DNA from: Bacteroidales bacterium UBA2030
GTDB taxonomy: Bacteria; Bacteroidota; Bacteroidia; Bacteroidales; TTA-H9
DNA: 8,286 bases
Reading direction: 5' to 3'
Assembly: GCA_002332755.1 (NCBI GenBank)
Contig: DDBO01000192.1
Location: 1 to 8,286 of the forward strand
Below the pieces are notes generated by a model, which saw only the letters and a list, made by a program, of their open reading frames with translations, made no database searches and was not told the origin of the DNA. Position numbers and translations under genes: made by a program. This document shows positions 1 through 7,505 of this stretch, in pieces; within the stretch, counting starts at the first letter, position 1, and the number at the start of each line of letters is the position of its first letter.

Positions 1-1
1 A

Positions 2-499
2 TACCAATTATCCTCACCATTTATGCTATGGAACACAGAAATAGCCTTTAAATCTCAAGATCCTTCAAAAGTAAATAATTATATTTATCATAAAGGCAAT
101 GGGGCGCACACTGATATAACATTTTATGGAAATAACTGGGGAATATATTTAGCAGCACACAGAATGGATAATATGGACTTTAGAATGCTAAGGAATGAAT
201 CTGGCATTAGAAGTATTATCAACTATATTCCTCCACTCACCCAACCACAAAATTATATTTTAGTAAAAAATTACCCTTATGCTAGCCAAGCCAAAGGTGA
301 ATGGGCATTCTCAGGACAAGGAAATTTCACAATACCTAAAAATACAGCATTAGGAGGCAACTACGGTACACAAATACAAATTAATTATTCCCGTATGCAT
401 AATATAGACCATAAACAAATAAATGATACTACTCCTATAATGGCTTCTGGAACAGATGGCTATAATTCTGAATTTTTTAAAATTGATAAAACTGTTTTT
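2..499 (+). pseudogene. DUF6029-like protein, internal fragment (5' end off window, 3' end lost)
   Basis: The reading frame is open from base 2, so the gene begins upstream of the window. About 166 residues resemble the Bacteroidota DUF6029 family, proteins thought to be envelope or beta-barrel-like and of unknown function. Recognisable stretches are GNFTIPKNTALGGNYGTQI and the NDTTPI...GYNSEFF segment, recalled from family knowledge rather than searched. The similarity stops near base 499. From there to the in-frame stop at 611-613 the translation is antisense to another gene's signal peptide and is not a plausible continuation. Family members normally continue well beyond this point, so the C-terminal part appears to be missing. 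GC content is about 33%, clearly lower than the rest of the window, which fits either a different origin or an assembly join. Family assignment is moderate; the truncation itself is well supported. Confidence 0.6.
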
Positions 500-640
500 A
501 CGGGCCTGTGTGTAATCTTCATAACTACTTGTTTTCGAAGAGCTTGCTCCGGGCATTGCATCTACCCACACTTGCCCTTGTCCAGCGGAAACAAAACCAG
601 ATATGAAAAGTAGTGTAAAAAAACTCTTTAAATGTTTCAT
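500..640 (-). pseudogene. 5' fragment of an exported protein gene (signal peptide only)
   Basis: Starting at the ATG at 640-638 the minus strand encodes MKHLKSFFTLLFISGFVSAG followed by QGQVWVDAMPGASSSKTS, about 47 residues in all. Lys/His at the start, a hydrophobic core and a small-residue A-G region before QGQ make a convincing Sec signal peptide of a secreted or envelope protein. After roughly base 500 the same frame runs into the antisense of the DUF6029-like fragment until a stop at 350-352, so the mature protein is essentially absent. The ATG at 640 is preferred over the in-frame ATG at 709 because only it gives a compact signal peptide. The remaining mature residues are too few to name a family. 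GC content is about 41%, like the genes to its right and unlike the fragment it abuts. Confidence 0.6.
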
Positions 641-758
641 AATTATTTCTTTGTTCAGTTTTAATGAGGAGTAAAGATAAGAATATTGTTGGATTAACAT
701 TCTGGCCATTTTAGATAGGAATAAGTTGTATTGAGGCCGAAAAAAAAGAATATAGCAT

Positions 759-791
759 AAAAAAAGGTTGATGCCTCTTCGACATCAACCT
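759..791 (-). terminator. Rho-independent terminator downstream of the LruC gene
   Basis: A perfect 9-bp inverted repeat (AGGTTGATG at 765-773, CATCAACCT at 783-791) encloses a 9-nt loop. On the minus strand the stem is followed by seven T residues (bases 765-759 read in reverse). It lies 22 nt past the LruC stop codon, as expected for the end of the lipoprotein-LruC transcript. The U-tract is on one side only, so it should act in the minus direction. Confidence 0.85.
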
Positions 792-812
792 ATGAATAAC
801 TTAGGTTTTCCT

Positions 813-3347
813 CTATTTTCCAGGGACGGGATAAATCTTAGGATTATCTCTGTATCCTAAAAGATTTTTATACCAATCAGGAAATGCAGTGCCACCACTC
901 ATAGCCCACTCGGCAAATTTCAGAAAACCTTCAAGAATATCTACCTTTTCCTTCATATAGTCAATGCTTCCATATACATTGAGGGCCCAAGGCAGGTTGT
1001 TGGAAGTGACATAATATTTATTTTGTGAAGGAATACTGGCGTCATCGTAAGTTCCAAAGAATTGTGAACCAGCGAGGTTAGTGGGAGCATATCCCGGAAG
1101 ATGTACTTCGCGGCTCCGGTCTTTATTGATGATAATGAAGGGGTTAAAATCTGCGATATTCACATCGTTGATGGAATACGTATTGGGTTTGAAATTGATA
1201 GTTACCGTTAAAGTTTTAGGTTGCACGTATGGAGCAGCTGGATCTGTGTTTACACCAGTTCCAGAACCGGGGTGTTTCATTTGTGCAAAAGCGTTATCAA
1301 ATACAATGATGGTGGGCTTGGTTTGCCCGGTCTCCACTCCATTGGATTCAAGACTTATATAAGTATCTGTGATACTATATCCCGACACCGTTAAGTGTGA
1401 AGGATTTACCGGACCTGGAATCTGAAATCCAAAGCCATTCTGGAAAGAGGCTCCGAATGCCCTGATTTTGAAGGTTGCCGTTATAGCTTCGATAAAATTG
1501 TTGTAATTAATAACAGTCTCAAATCGGTAATCTACAACAAGGTCATTAAAATCGTAGTCTCCTTTCGATGGCCATAAATCTTCAAAAGCAAGTGTACCCA
1601 TTCCGGAAGCCGGATAGAAAATTGAAACACCGGGATAAACTCCTACGGTTATCGTAGCTTGTGAGCAAAGATTATCAAGGTTGCAAACCTGATAGTTAAT
1701 GGAGACCGTACCTGCATAATTATTTGCAGGGGTAAAAGTAACTATCCCCGTTGCCGGATTCACTGTAAACACACCTTGTGTTGTCGGATTGGGAGCTGGT
1801 CCTGTGAATGTAACCGAAGCAGAATTAAGTGCTGATGAACCAGGAGTATCGTTGGAGAGAATATTAATATCAACAGGTGTGTTGATAGAAGTGCTTGCCA
1901 CATCGTTGTTAGCAACCGGCGGTACCAGGGCTGAGGCAACCTGAACAGTTACACTTGAGCTATTGTTGCTGGTATTTGGATCGGGGGTAGTAGAACTAAC
2001 CGAAGCACTATTCGTAAGATTTCCACTAAAATTGTTGGAGACAGTTCCTGTGATGGTCAATGTTGCAGTGGCCTGATTGTTTAGAGTTCCAATGGTCCAG
2101 GTAGGCGCTGACCAAGTTCCTTCAGAGGGAACAACGCTTACAACCGTAATTTCAGATGGTATCTGATCAGAAACGCTAACGTTATAAGCCTCGGTTGGTC
2201 CTGCATTTGTAACTGTAAGGGTGTATTGTATGTTTTCGCCAGCCGTGAGTTGTGAAACACTGGCAGTTTTAATTATTTGAAGATCGGCACCCAGCACTTT
2301 TACAAATACATCCGCAATATCGCAATCGGAGGGAGAAGCATTCATACAAATTTTGTAGGTGAGCGTATAGTTACCAGCCGAGGTTCCCGGAGCAACATTC
2401 ACCTGACCAGTTGTAGTATTAAGTGTAATTCCAGGGTGAGAGGCAGGATTTACTAAAGAAATTGTAACCTGGGCTGGATTGATGGGAGAACCATTATACA
2501 AATCATTACTCAACACATTGGTAACTGCAATACCACCTGTGGTGTAAGGAACCGGTGTGCCATTGTCGTCAACAGCAATGGGTAATAGGTTATTTACGGT
2601 ATTGGGCGTTGTAAATACGCCGCCAGCAACTCCTAACTGGACGGAATAGAACCTTTCTGCATTTGAATTTGTCTGCCCAAGTGCAAATGATATTTTATTA
2701 TTGGGATTCATGAAATTAGCTATAAAGGCAGCATTGTTGTCAAAAGTAACGCCCGGCAAACTATAGTTAATTCCCAAAAACCTGGTTCTGCCCGTGGTAT
2801 TGTTCGTGGATATCGTAAGGCCGGTAGGGTTATTAACCGTGTAGCTGGTATATCCACCCACCTCAACATATTCTCAATTTGAATTGCTGTTCCCATCAAT
2901 ATCAATTCCAGTCAGATTGTAATTATAAACATAAACCGGTTGATTATCAGCTGTATTAAAAAATTCCAGTTCATATACAACATACCCACCCGAGGAGCTG
3001 CTACTACCAATCCTGGACTGAAAGCGCTTCGGATCGCCCGTCTCTATATCATCATCCCAATTGGTTATGTTCGCATTAACCTTAGAAGCAACTTTCATTT
3101 TAGCATACACTACGATACCATCCTTGGTTATCACATTGCTGTATTTATGAATGGAGCCCACATTGGTTCCGTTGCTACCGGTGTTAACCAGGATAGTTCG
3201 CTGTGCATTTGTAAAGCTCATGGTCTGCCCTTGCTATTTGAGTACAAAGGATTGAGCAAGGGCACCTGCAGACATTCCAAGACTAAGCACTACTCCAAAA
3301 GCAACAGCAAAAAAGCTGAATTTTATTTCGGTTCTGATGAATTTCAT
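813..3347 (-). pseudogene. LruC-domain surface protein, interrupted by two in-frame stops
   Basis: The full frame is 844 codons and has no frameshift. Residues 1-31 form a signal peptide (MKFIRTEIKFSFF..., cleavage about ALA|QS). Residues about 40-250 are the N-terminal domain common in Bacteroidota adhesin-like proteins. A cadherin/Ig-like repeat follows at about 256-350 (AVDDNGTPV..., VLSNDLYNG), a DUF11 repeat at about 352-470 (ADLQIIKTAS, YTLTVTNAGP, TPDPNTSNNS), and another cadherin-like repeat at about 477-570 (ILSNDTPG). Residues about 586-840 are the LruC/DUF4842 domain, with PSKGDYDFNDLVVDY, REVHLPGYAPT, NLPWALNVYG and WAMSGGTAFPDWY. LruC is named after a Leptospira outer-membrane protein and its biochemical role is unknown; the acidic DYDFND motif may bind metal. 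Codon 38 is TAG (3234-3236) and codon 158 is TGA (2874-2876), so only a 37-residue product is expected. Restarts at ATG 3221 or GTG 2861 would lack a signal peptide. No C-terminal type IX sorting domain is evident. It lies 21 nt downstream of the lipoprotein gene, in one probable transcript. Confidence 0.88.
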
Positions 3348-3368
3348 AATAATTTGGTTTTTTTATAA

Positions 3369-3740
3369 TTAATTAAGTGTTGCAGTTAAATTATCGGAAG
3401 TAATATCAACAGAGGTTTCCTTCCAGTTGAATTTAATTTTTAGGCTTTTCTCAAATGTGGGAACGGTAAATTTCAATACAAAGGGTTTATTAGCCAATAG
3501 AAATGCTTTCTGATAGGCATTGCCTTGGGAATCAAGAATTTCTACCAAACCATTGGATTTGGCAGTAATACTCACTTGAAGATTGCAGGTAGTTTTCCAA
3601 TTGAAATCTGCAGGCACCTGCATCTCTTTCATGGATGTGGGTTTCTCGGGTACAGCCGGTTCTGGCAATTCTTCCTTCCTACAGGAAGCTAATGCGATGA
3701 TGACACTGGCCAGTTAAATCAAGGTGAAAAAGCTTTTCAT
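3369..3740 (-). pseudogene. Small lipoprotein with a premature stop in its signal peptide
   Basis: From the ATG at 3740-3738 the frame reads MKSFFTLI, then TAA (3714-3716, codon 9), then LASVIIALASCRKEELPEP. Bridging that stop gives a textbook lipoprotein signal: basic start, hydrophobic core and lipobox LASC with the lipidated Cys at codon 20. The mature part is about 103 residues, with a Pro/Glu-rich linker and a small all-beta domain containing FNWKTTCNLQVSI and FVLKFTVPTFEKSLKIKF. An F-x-W/F-K-T-T motif of this kind also occurs in N-terminal regions of other LruC-domain proteins, as I recall them, which hints that this lipoprotein and the LruC protein form a split pair. The first ATG after the stop, at 3632, lies beyond the lipobox, so a restart could not give a lipidated product. 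True stop is TAA at 3369-3371. It is the first gene of the two-gene unit, probably now inactive unless the stop is a sequence error. Confidence 0.75.
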
Positions 3741-3839
3741 GGTATTAAGGTATTTAGTTATAATAATTTTTTACATTTAATTAATAAGACAATGACCATA
3801 AAAAAAACCATGCTATTGGCACTAAACTCCTTAATACCA
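3740..3839 (-). repeat. 11-bp perfect inverted repeat framing the lipoprotein-LruC leader
   Basis: TGGTATTAAGG at 3740-3750 is matched exactly by its reverse complement CCTTAATACCA at 3829-3839, with 78 bp between. On the minus-strand transcript the distal arm sits immediately before the lipoprotein ATG and includes its A. Pairing of the arms would place the translation start region in a long-looped stem. The spacer is AT-rich and contains an 8-A run on the plus strand (3800-3807). It could be a translational control element, an operator pair or the ends of a tiny non-autonomous element; the sequence alone does not decide. Confidence 0.5.
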
Positions 3840-3876
3840 GTATTTTAATAAAACTAAAACATGTTTACTTTTTAAT

Positions 3877-3908
3877 ATTTATCAATTTCAATCACCCTTT
3901 TGATAAAT
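3877..3908. repeat. AT-rich hairpin between ligA and the lipoprotein gene
   Basis: ATTTATCAA (3877-3885) and TTGATAAAT (3900-3908) form a perfect 9-bp stem with a 14-nt loop, 29 bp past the ligA stop codon. Neither side is followed by a proper T-run, so it is at best a weak terminator or an mRNA 3'-end stabiliser for ligA. No convincing promoter for the lipoprotein gene was found in this spacer, so that unit may be partly read through from ligA. Confidence 0.35.
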
Positions 3909-3936
3909 CTTAAAATCTCAAAAAACATTTGCATTT

Positions 3937-5991
3937 CTAATTCTCAGAGATCATCTTAAGAAATTCGTCTTCAGTTATCACCGGAATACCTAACTGAATT
4001 GCTTTTTCTTTTTTAGCAGGCCCCATATTGAGTCCGGCAACCACAAAACTAGTCTTAGAATTAACCCCCGATCCCAATTTTCCTCCGTAGGCAGTTACCA
4101 ATTCCTCAATTTCTTTTCTTCGCTGAGGCGCTCCAAAATCTCCACTCACAACAATTGTTTTTCCTGCGAGTATATCACCTTTTTTCTCAGGTTTCACCGA
4201 AGTTATTTCAAGCTGTACTCCTGCAGTTCTGAGTTCCTCGATAATCTCAAGCATGTCAGGCCGGTGAAGAGTTTGTACCAGACTTTGGGCAATCTTCTCC
4301 CCTATTTCATCCACCATAACCAATTCTTCAAAAGTAGCTTTTAGCAATTTGTCCATACTGAGGTAGTGGTGGGCCAGCTTGGAAGCAATGGTTTCACCAA
4401 CATATCTGATACCCAAAGCATAGAGAACACGCGGAAAAGGCACTTGCTTTGATAACTCTATTCCCTTGAGAATGTTTTCTACGGTTTTTTCTCTAAATGA
4501 AACCGTTCGGGCAAGCGAATCACCGGTAGCCGGATAGGTTTTCTGGAGGCCTATTAAATTATCGTAGGTCAGTTTATAAAAATCACTCACCTTTCTTACA
4601 AGGCCATAATCATAAAGCACTTCAATTTTGCCTTCCCCTAAACTTTCAATGTTCATTGCCTTACGGCTAATAAAATGCTCGAGTCTTCCCTTAATTTGAG
4701 GTGGGCAACCACTGTCGTTTGGGCAATAGTAAGCTGCTTCGCCGGGGTTTCGCATCAAGGGCGTATTGCATTCAGGGCAATGGGTAATAAAGGGTATTGG
4801 TTGAGCTCCTGGACTTCGTTTGGAAAGATCAACTCCGGTAATTTTGGGAATAATCTCCCCTCCTTTTTCCACAAAAACAAAATCGCCCTCTCTGATATCC
4901 AATGACTTTATAATATCAGCATTATGTAAAGAAGCCCTTTTCACAGTTGTCCCTGATAGAAAAACAGGCTCTAACTCGGCGACAGGGGTAACAGTGCCCG
5001 TACGACCCACCTGAAAGGTTATGCCAAACAACCAGGTAGAAACGCTTTCAGGTTTATACTTATAAGCAATAGCCCAGCGGGGAGATTTGGCGGTATAACC
5101 GAGAATTTGTTGATGCTTAAAGGAGTTTACCTTAATTACTACGCCATCAATATCAAAAGGCAATTCTTCTCGGGCTTTTTCCCATTCGTGAATAAAGTCA
5201 AAAACTTCATCCAGGTTGCGGCAGCGTGCCATGTAATCTGAGATTCGAAATCCCCAGGAGCGTGCTGCCTGAAGAGTATCATAATGATTATCCAAAGGAA
5301 GCTCATCTGCCATCAGATAATATAAAAAGCAATCGAGGCCTCTGCGGGCAACCTCGGCCGAATCCTGCAATTTGAGGCTTCCGGCTGCTGCATTTCGGGG
5401 ATTGGCAAAGGGAGGTTCTCCTATTTCCTCACGCTCCTGATTCAGTCGATCAAACGATGCCCTGGGCATAATTATCTCCCCACGTATTTCGAAAACCGCC
5501 GGGTAGTTACCTCTAAGGCGTAAGGGAATACTTCGGATAGTTTTCACGTTTACAGTAACATCATCTCCGCGGTTACCATCTCCCCGGGTTACAGCCCTCA
5601 CAAGCACTCCATTTTCGTATAATAAACTGATGGCTACTCCATCATATTTCAGTTCACATACATATTCCGGCTCCTCTTCTAATGTTTTGCGCACCCGATT
5701 GGCAAAATCACGTACCTCACCCTCACTGTATGTATTTCCTAGAGAAAGCATGGGATAACGATGATTGACCGCTCTGAATTCGCTGGTAACCTGTCCTCCT
5801 ACCCTTTGTGAAGGTGAGTGGGGCGAGAGAAATTCAGGAAACTCTTTCTCTAATGCAATAAGTTCCTCAAGCAATTTGTCAAATTCGTAATCGCTAATTA
5901 CTGGCTGATTTAAAACATAATAATTATAGTTATGTTGCTCGATAAGATCTGTTAATTCTTTTATTCTTGCCTGTGCTTGTTCTCTGTTCAT
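3937..5991 (-). CDS. ligA: NAD-dependent DNA ligase LigA
   Basis: This cytoplasmic enzyme seals nicks between Okazaki fragments and during repair, using NAD+ to adenylate itself and then the 5' phosphate. At 684 residues it has the family's normal length and complete domain order. The N-terminal Ia domain (about 1-70) carries HNYNYYVLNQPVISDYEFD. The adenylation domain has the catalytic lysine at K115 in the KYDG motif, R136 before GDG, the DGVVIK motif (K287) and AYKYKPE near 309-315. The OB fold includes VGRTGTVTPVAELEPV and SLHN. The four-cysteine zinc finger uses C405, C408, C423 and C429. A helix-hairpin-helix region follows (about 445-600) and then a C-terminal BRCT domain (about 608-684, with YGGKLGSGVNSKTSFVVAG). 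The ATG at 5991 gives the expected N terminus and overlaps the upstream glycosyltransferase stop as ATGA, so translation is probably coupled. All key residues are intact, in contrast to the disrupted genes downstream. Confidence 0.98.
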   Translation of the reverse strand: MNREQAQARIKELTDLIEQHNYNYYVLNQPVISDYEFDKLLEELIALEKEFPEFLSPHSPSQRVGGQVTSEFRAVNHRYPMLSLGNTYSEGEVRDFANRVRKTLEEEPEYVCELKYDGVAISLLYENGVLVRAVTRGDGNRGDDVTVNVKTIRSIPLRLRGNYPAVFEIRGEIIMPRASFDRLNQEREEIGEPPFANPRNAAAGSLKLQDSAEVARRGLDCFLYYLMADELPLDNHYDTLQAARSWGFRISDYMARCRNLDEVFDFIHEWEKAREELPFDIDGVVIKVNSFKHQQILGYTAKSPRWAIAYKYKPESVSTWLFGITFQVGRTGTVTPVAELEPVFLSGTTVKRASLHNADIIKSLDIREGDFVFVEKGGEIIPKITGVDLSKRSPGAQPIPFITHCPECNTPLMRNPGEAAYYCPNDSGCPPQIKGRLEHFISRKAMNIESLGEGKIEVLYDYGLVRKVSDFYKLTYDNLIGLQKTYPATGDSLARTVSFREKTVENILKGIELSKQVPFPRVLYALGIRYVGETIASKLAHHYLSMDKLLKATFEELVMVDEIGEKIAQSLVQTLHRPDMLEIIEELRTAGVQLEITSVKPEKKGDILAGKTIVVSGDFGAPQRRKEIEELVTAYGGKLGSGVNSKTSFVVAGLNMGPAKKEKAIQLGIPVITEDEFLKMISEN

Positions 5992-7451
5992 GGTATGCTG
6001 CTATTTTTATAATAGTCATTGTAGTACAAGATGAGGGTGCCTGAGGGTAATCCCATAAATTGCCGAAAATATCTTTCTGTAATTCCTGGTCTAAAGATAG
6101 CCTCAAAGCTAAGAGCCGGGAAGAGATTATATACATTCAACAAACGATTTTTAAGGTTCTCTTCACCCCTGAAGATAACCCAGGCAGTCTTGTGCATGAG
6201 GTTTGAAGAATCGACTATAGCAGGCAATTTATCTGCATTACGCAAGTAATCAATAGATAGCTTTTGACTGCAATAAAATCGGGGCAATGGCTGACTATTG
6301 GGTTGTGAGGTCTGCTCGACCCATACGGTTTGATAACCTGCCTTTTTACCTAAATACCGCATGAAATCTATTTCTTGCTTGTGAGGTGCCACAGTAGAAA
6401 ACCAAACCAACAATAGGATATTGAATATCCAAAAGTACCCAACGGTCAGATAGTAGATAATCTGCCTGGAGGGTTTTAGGTGCTTTTCGACAACCTCCAT
6501 CCAGCTTTGGCTGCCTGTAATAACAATGAAGGGAAAAGCCGCCACTAACATTCCGATGGGATCGACCGAAAAAATACTTCCAACCACGCAAACCAAAGCC
6601 GGGACTGACATGCGAATTGTGAATCGCTGTAGACGAAGAAAACCATAAATCACGAAAAAACCCAGAGGGGGTCCTAAAACTAATCCAAGAATTACTAAAG
6701 CCCTCAGAGCCTGAAAATTAACTTGCCAGGGACGAATACCTGTCATCTGTATGAAAGAGTTCCATTCGGAAAGATTAATTAAAAACGAATGACTGACAAG
6801 CAGATGAATGATTTCAATTCCAAGAATAGTGCTGAGGATAAGGGCAAAAAAGCGAATAGGTTTACCCAAAAAGAGGGTAATAAAAACATAAGGGAGCCAA
6901 AAAACGAGTATGGGTGGGTAAAGAAGAATAGAAATTGAGGCGACAAATCCTGCAATGAAGGAGGCCCTTTTCATCGAGAATAGAGAATAACGTGCAATCC
7001 ATACTGCCCCTAAAAGGAATGGAAGCGCAAGGTTGAATGAGAAAGTTCTGACACTGATAAATGGCATCAACCACGATAGAGCTAAAAGTGCAAACGACAG
7101 CCTTGCCCCGCGAACTCCTCCTGCCAGAAGGGCAAGTCTGTATCCGATGACCAGGCTAAAAACATTAAAAGATGCATGAATCAGCCTTAGAATAAATGCT
7201 TGCATGCCAGGTTCTTCTATGGCTAACCAAGTCATCCACTGCCTGAAATAAAGGCCAAAAAGTCTATATAAAGGACTTTGAATTGTAAGGAAATCCGATT
7301 TGTTTGGAATGATCTCAGGCTCAAAAAAGAAAAAATGTTCAACAGGAAGCAGATAGCCTTCTGAAAAAAACGCGGCAACGAAACGGAGGATAATGGCTGA
7401 ATATAAAATAAATAGATAGGGGTTCCGTCGGCGGAACGAATTCAGACGTAT
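5988..7451 (-). CDS. Multi-pass membrane glycosyltransferase, GT-C type (GT22/PIG-B-like), start codon uncertain
   Basis: The protein is strongly hydrophobic over its first two thirds, with roughly eight to ten membrane segments separated by short basic loops, then a soluble C-terminal region of about 120 residues (HKQEIDFMRYLGKKAGYQTVW onward). This layout, and an early loop with SEGYLLPVEHFFFFEP followed by IQSPLYRLFG, resembles GT-C enzymes of the GT22/mannosyltransferase group, which use lipid-linked sugars at the inner membrane to build envelope glycans. Sugar and acceptor cannot be inferred. The first ATG, at 7235, would remove the first hydrophobic segment and the conserved acidic loop, so translation probably begins upstream. 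No ATG, GTG or TTG lies in frame between the stop at 7491-7493 and 7235. ATA at 7451, giving IRLNSFRRRNPYL and 487 residues, is the most natural start position and could be a mutated ATG; ATT at 7478 is an alternative. It lies 54 nt after the HD gene and overlaps ligA by 4 nt. Confidence 0.7.
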   Translation of the reverse strand: MRLNSFRRRNPYLFILYSAIILRFVAAFFSEGYLLPVEHFFFFEPEIIPNKSDFLTIQSPLYRLFGLYFRQWMTWLAIEEPGMQAFILRLIHASFNVFSLVIGYRLALLAGGVRGARLSFALLALSWLMPFISVRTFSFNLALPFLLGAVWIARYSLFSMKRASFIAGFVASISILLYPPILVFWLPYVFITLFLGKPIRFFALILSTILGIEIIHLLVSHSFLINLSEWNSFIQMTGIRPWQVNFQALRALVILGLVLGPPLGFFVIYGFLRLQRFTIRMSVPALVCVVGSIFSVDPIGMLVAAFPFIVITGSQSWMEVVEKHLKPSRQIIYYLTVGYFWIFNILLLVWFSTVAPHKQEIDFMRYLGKKAGYQTVWVEQTSQPNSQPLPRFYCSQKLSIDYLRNADKLPAIVDSSNLMHKTAWVIFRGEENLKNRLLNVYNLFPALSFEAIFRPGITERYFRQFMGLPSGTLILYYNDYYKNSSIP

Positions 7452-7505
7452 CCTTAAGAGCCTGACAATCGGTAAAATGGCTTCACTGTTTTAACTGAAG
7501 TAAAA

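Noticed and set aside
350..499. Minus-strand open frame continuing the signal-peptide fragment leftwards
   Set aside because: It is the antisense of the DUF6029-like fragment and shows no protein-like character of its own; it is open only by chance to the stop at 350.
1081..1362. Plus-strand open frame of 93 codons opposite the LruC domain
   Set aside because: The opposite strand encodes a strongly recognisable LruC domain; this frame has no domain-like features or promoter.
2940..3368. Plus-strand open frame of 142 codons opposite the LruC N terminus
   Set aside because: It is antisense to the LruC signal peptide and N-terminal domain, and its translation looks like random composition.
813..3740. 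Stop-codon reassignment or suppression as the explanation for the interrupted genes
   Set aside because: All three stop codons occur as interruptions, and all three also end intact genes in this same window (TAG for ligA, TGA for the glycosyltransferase, TAA for the HD gene). No single altered code fits.
4675..5014. Two plus-strand open frames inside ligA
   Set aside because: They are shadows of the intact ligA coding sequence.
7422..7437. Perfect GTTCCG/CGGAAC hairpin with a 4-nt loop
   Set aside because: It lies within coding sequence for the basic FRRRN stretch of the glycosyltransferase, has no T-run on either side, and is explained by codon choice; a role in translation start is only speculation.
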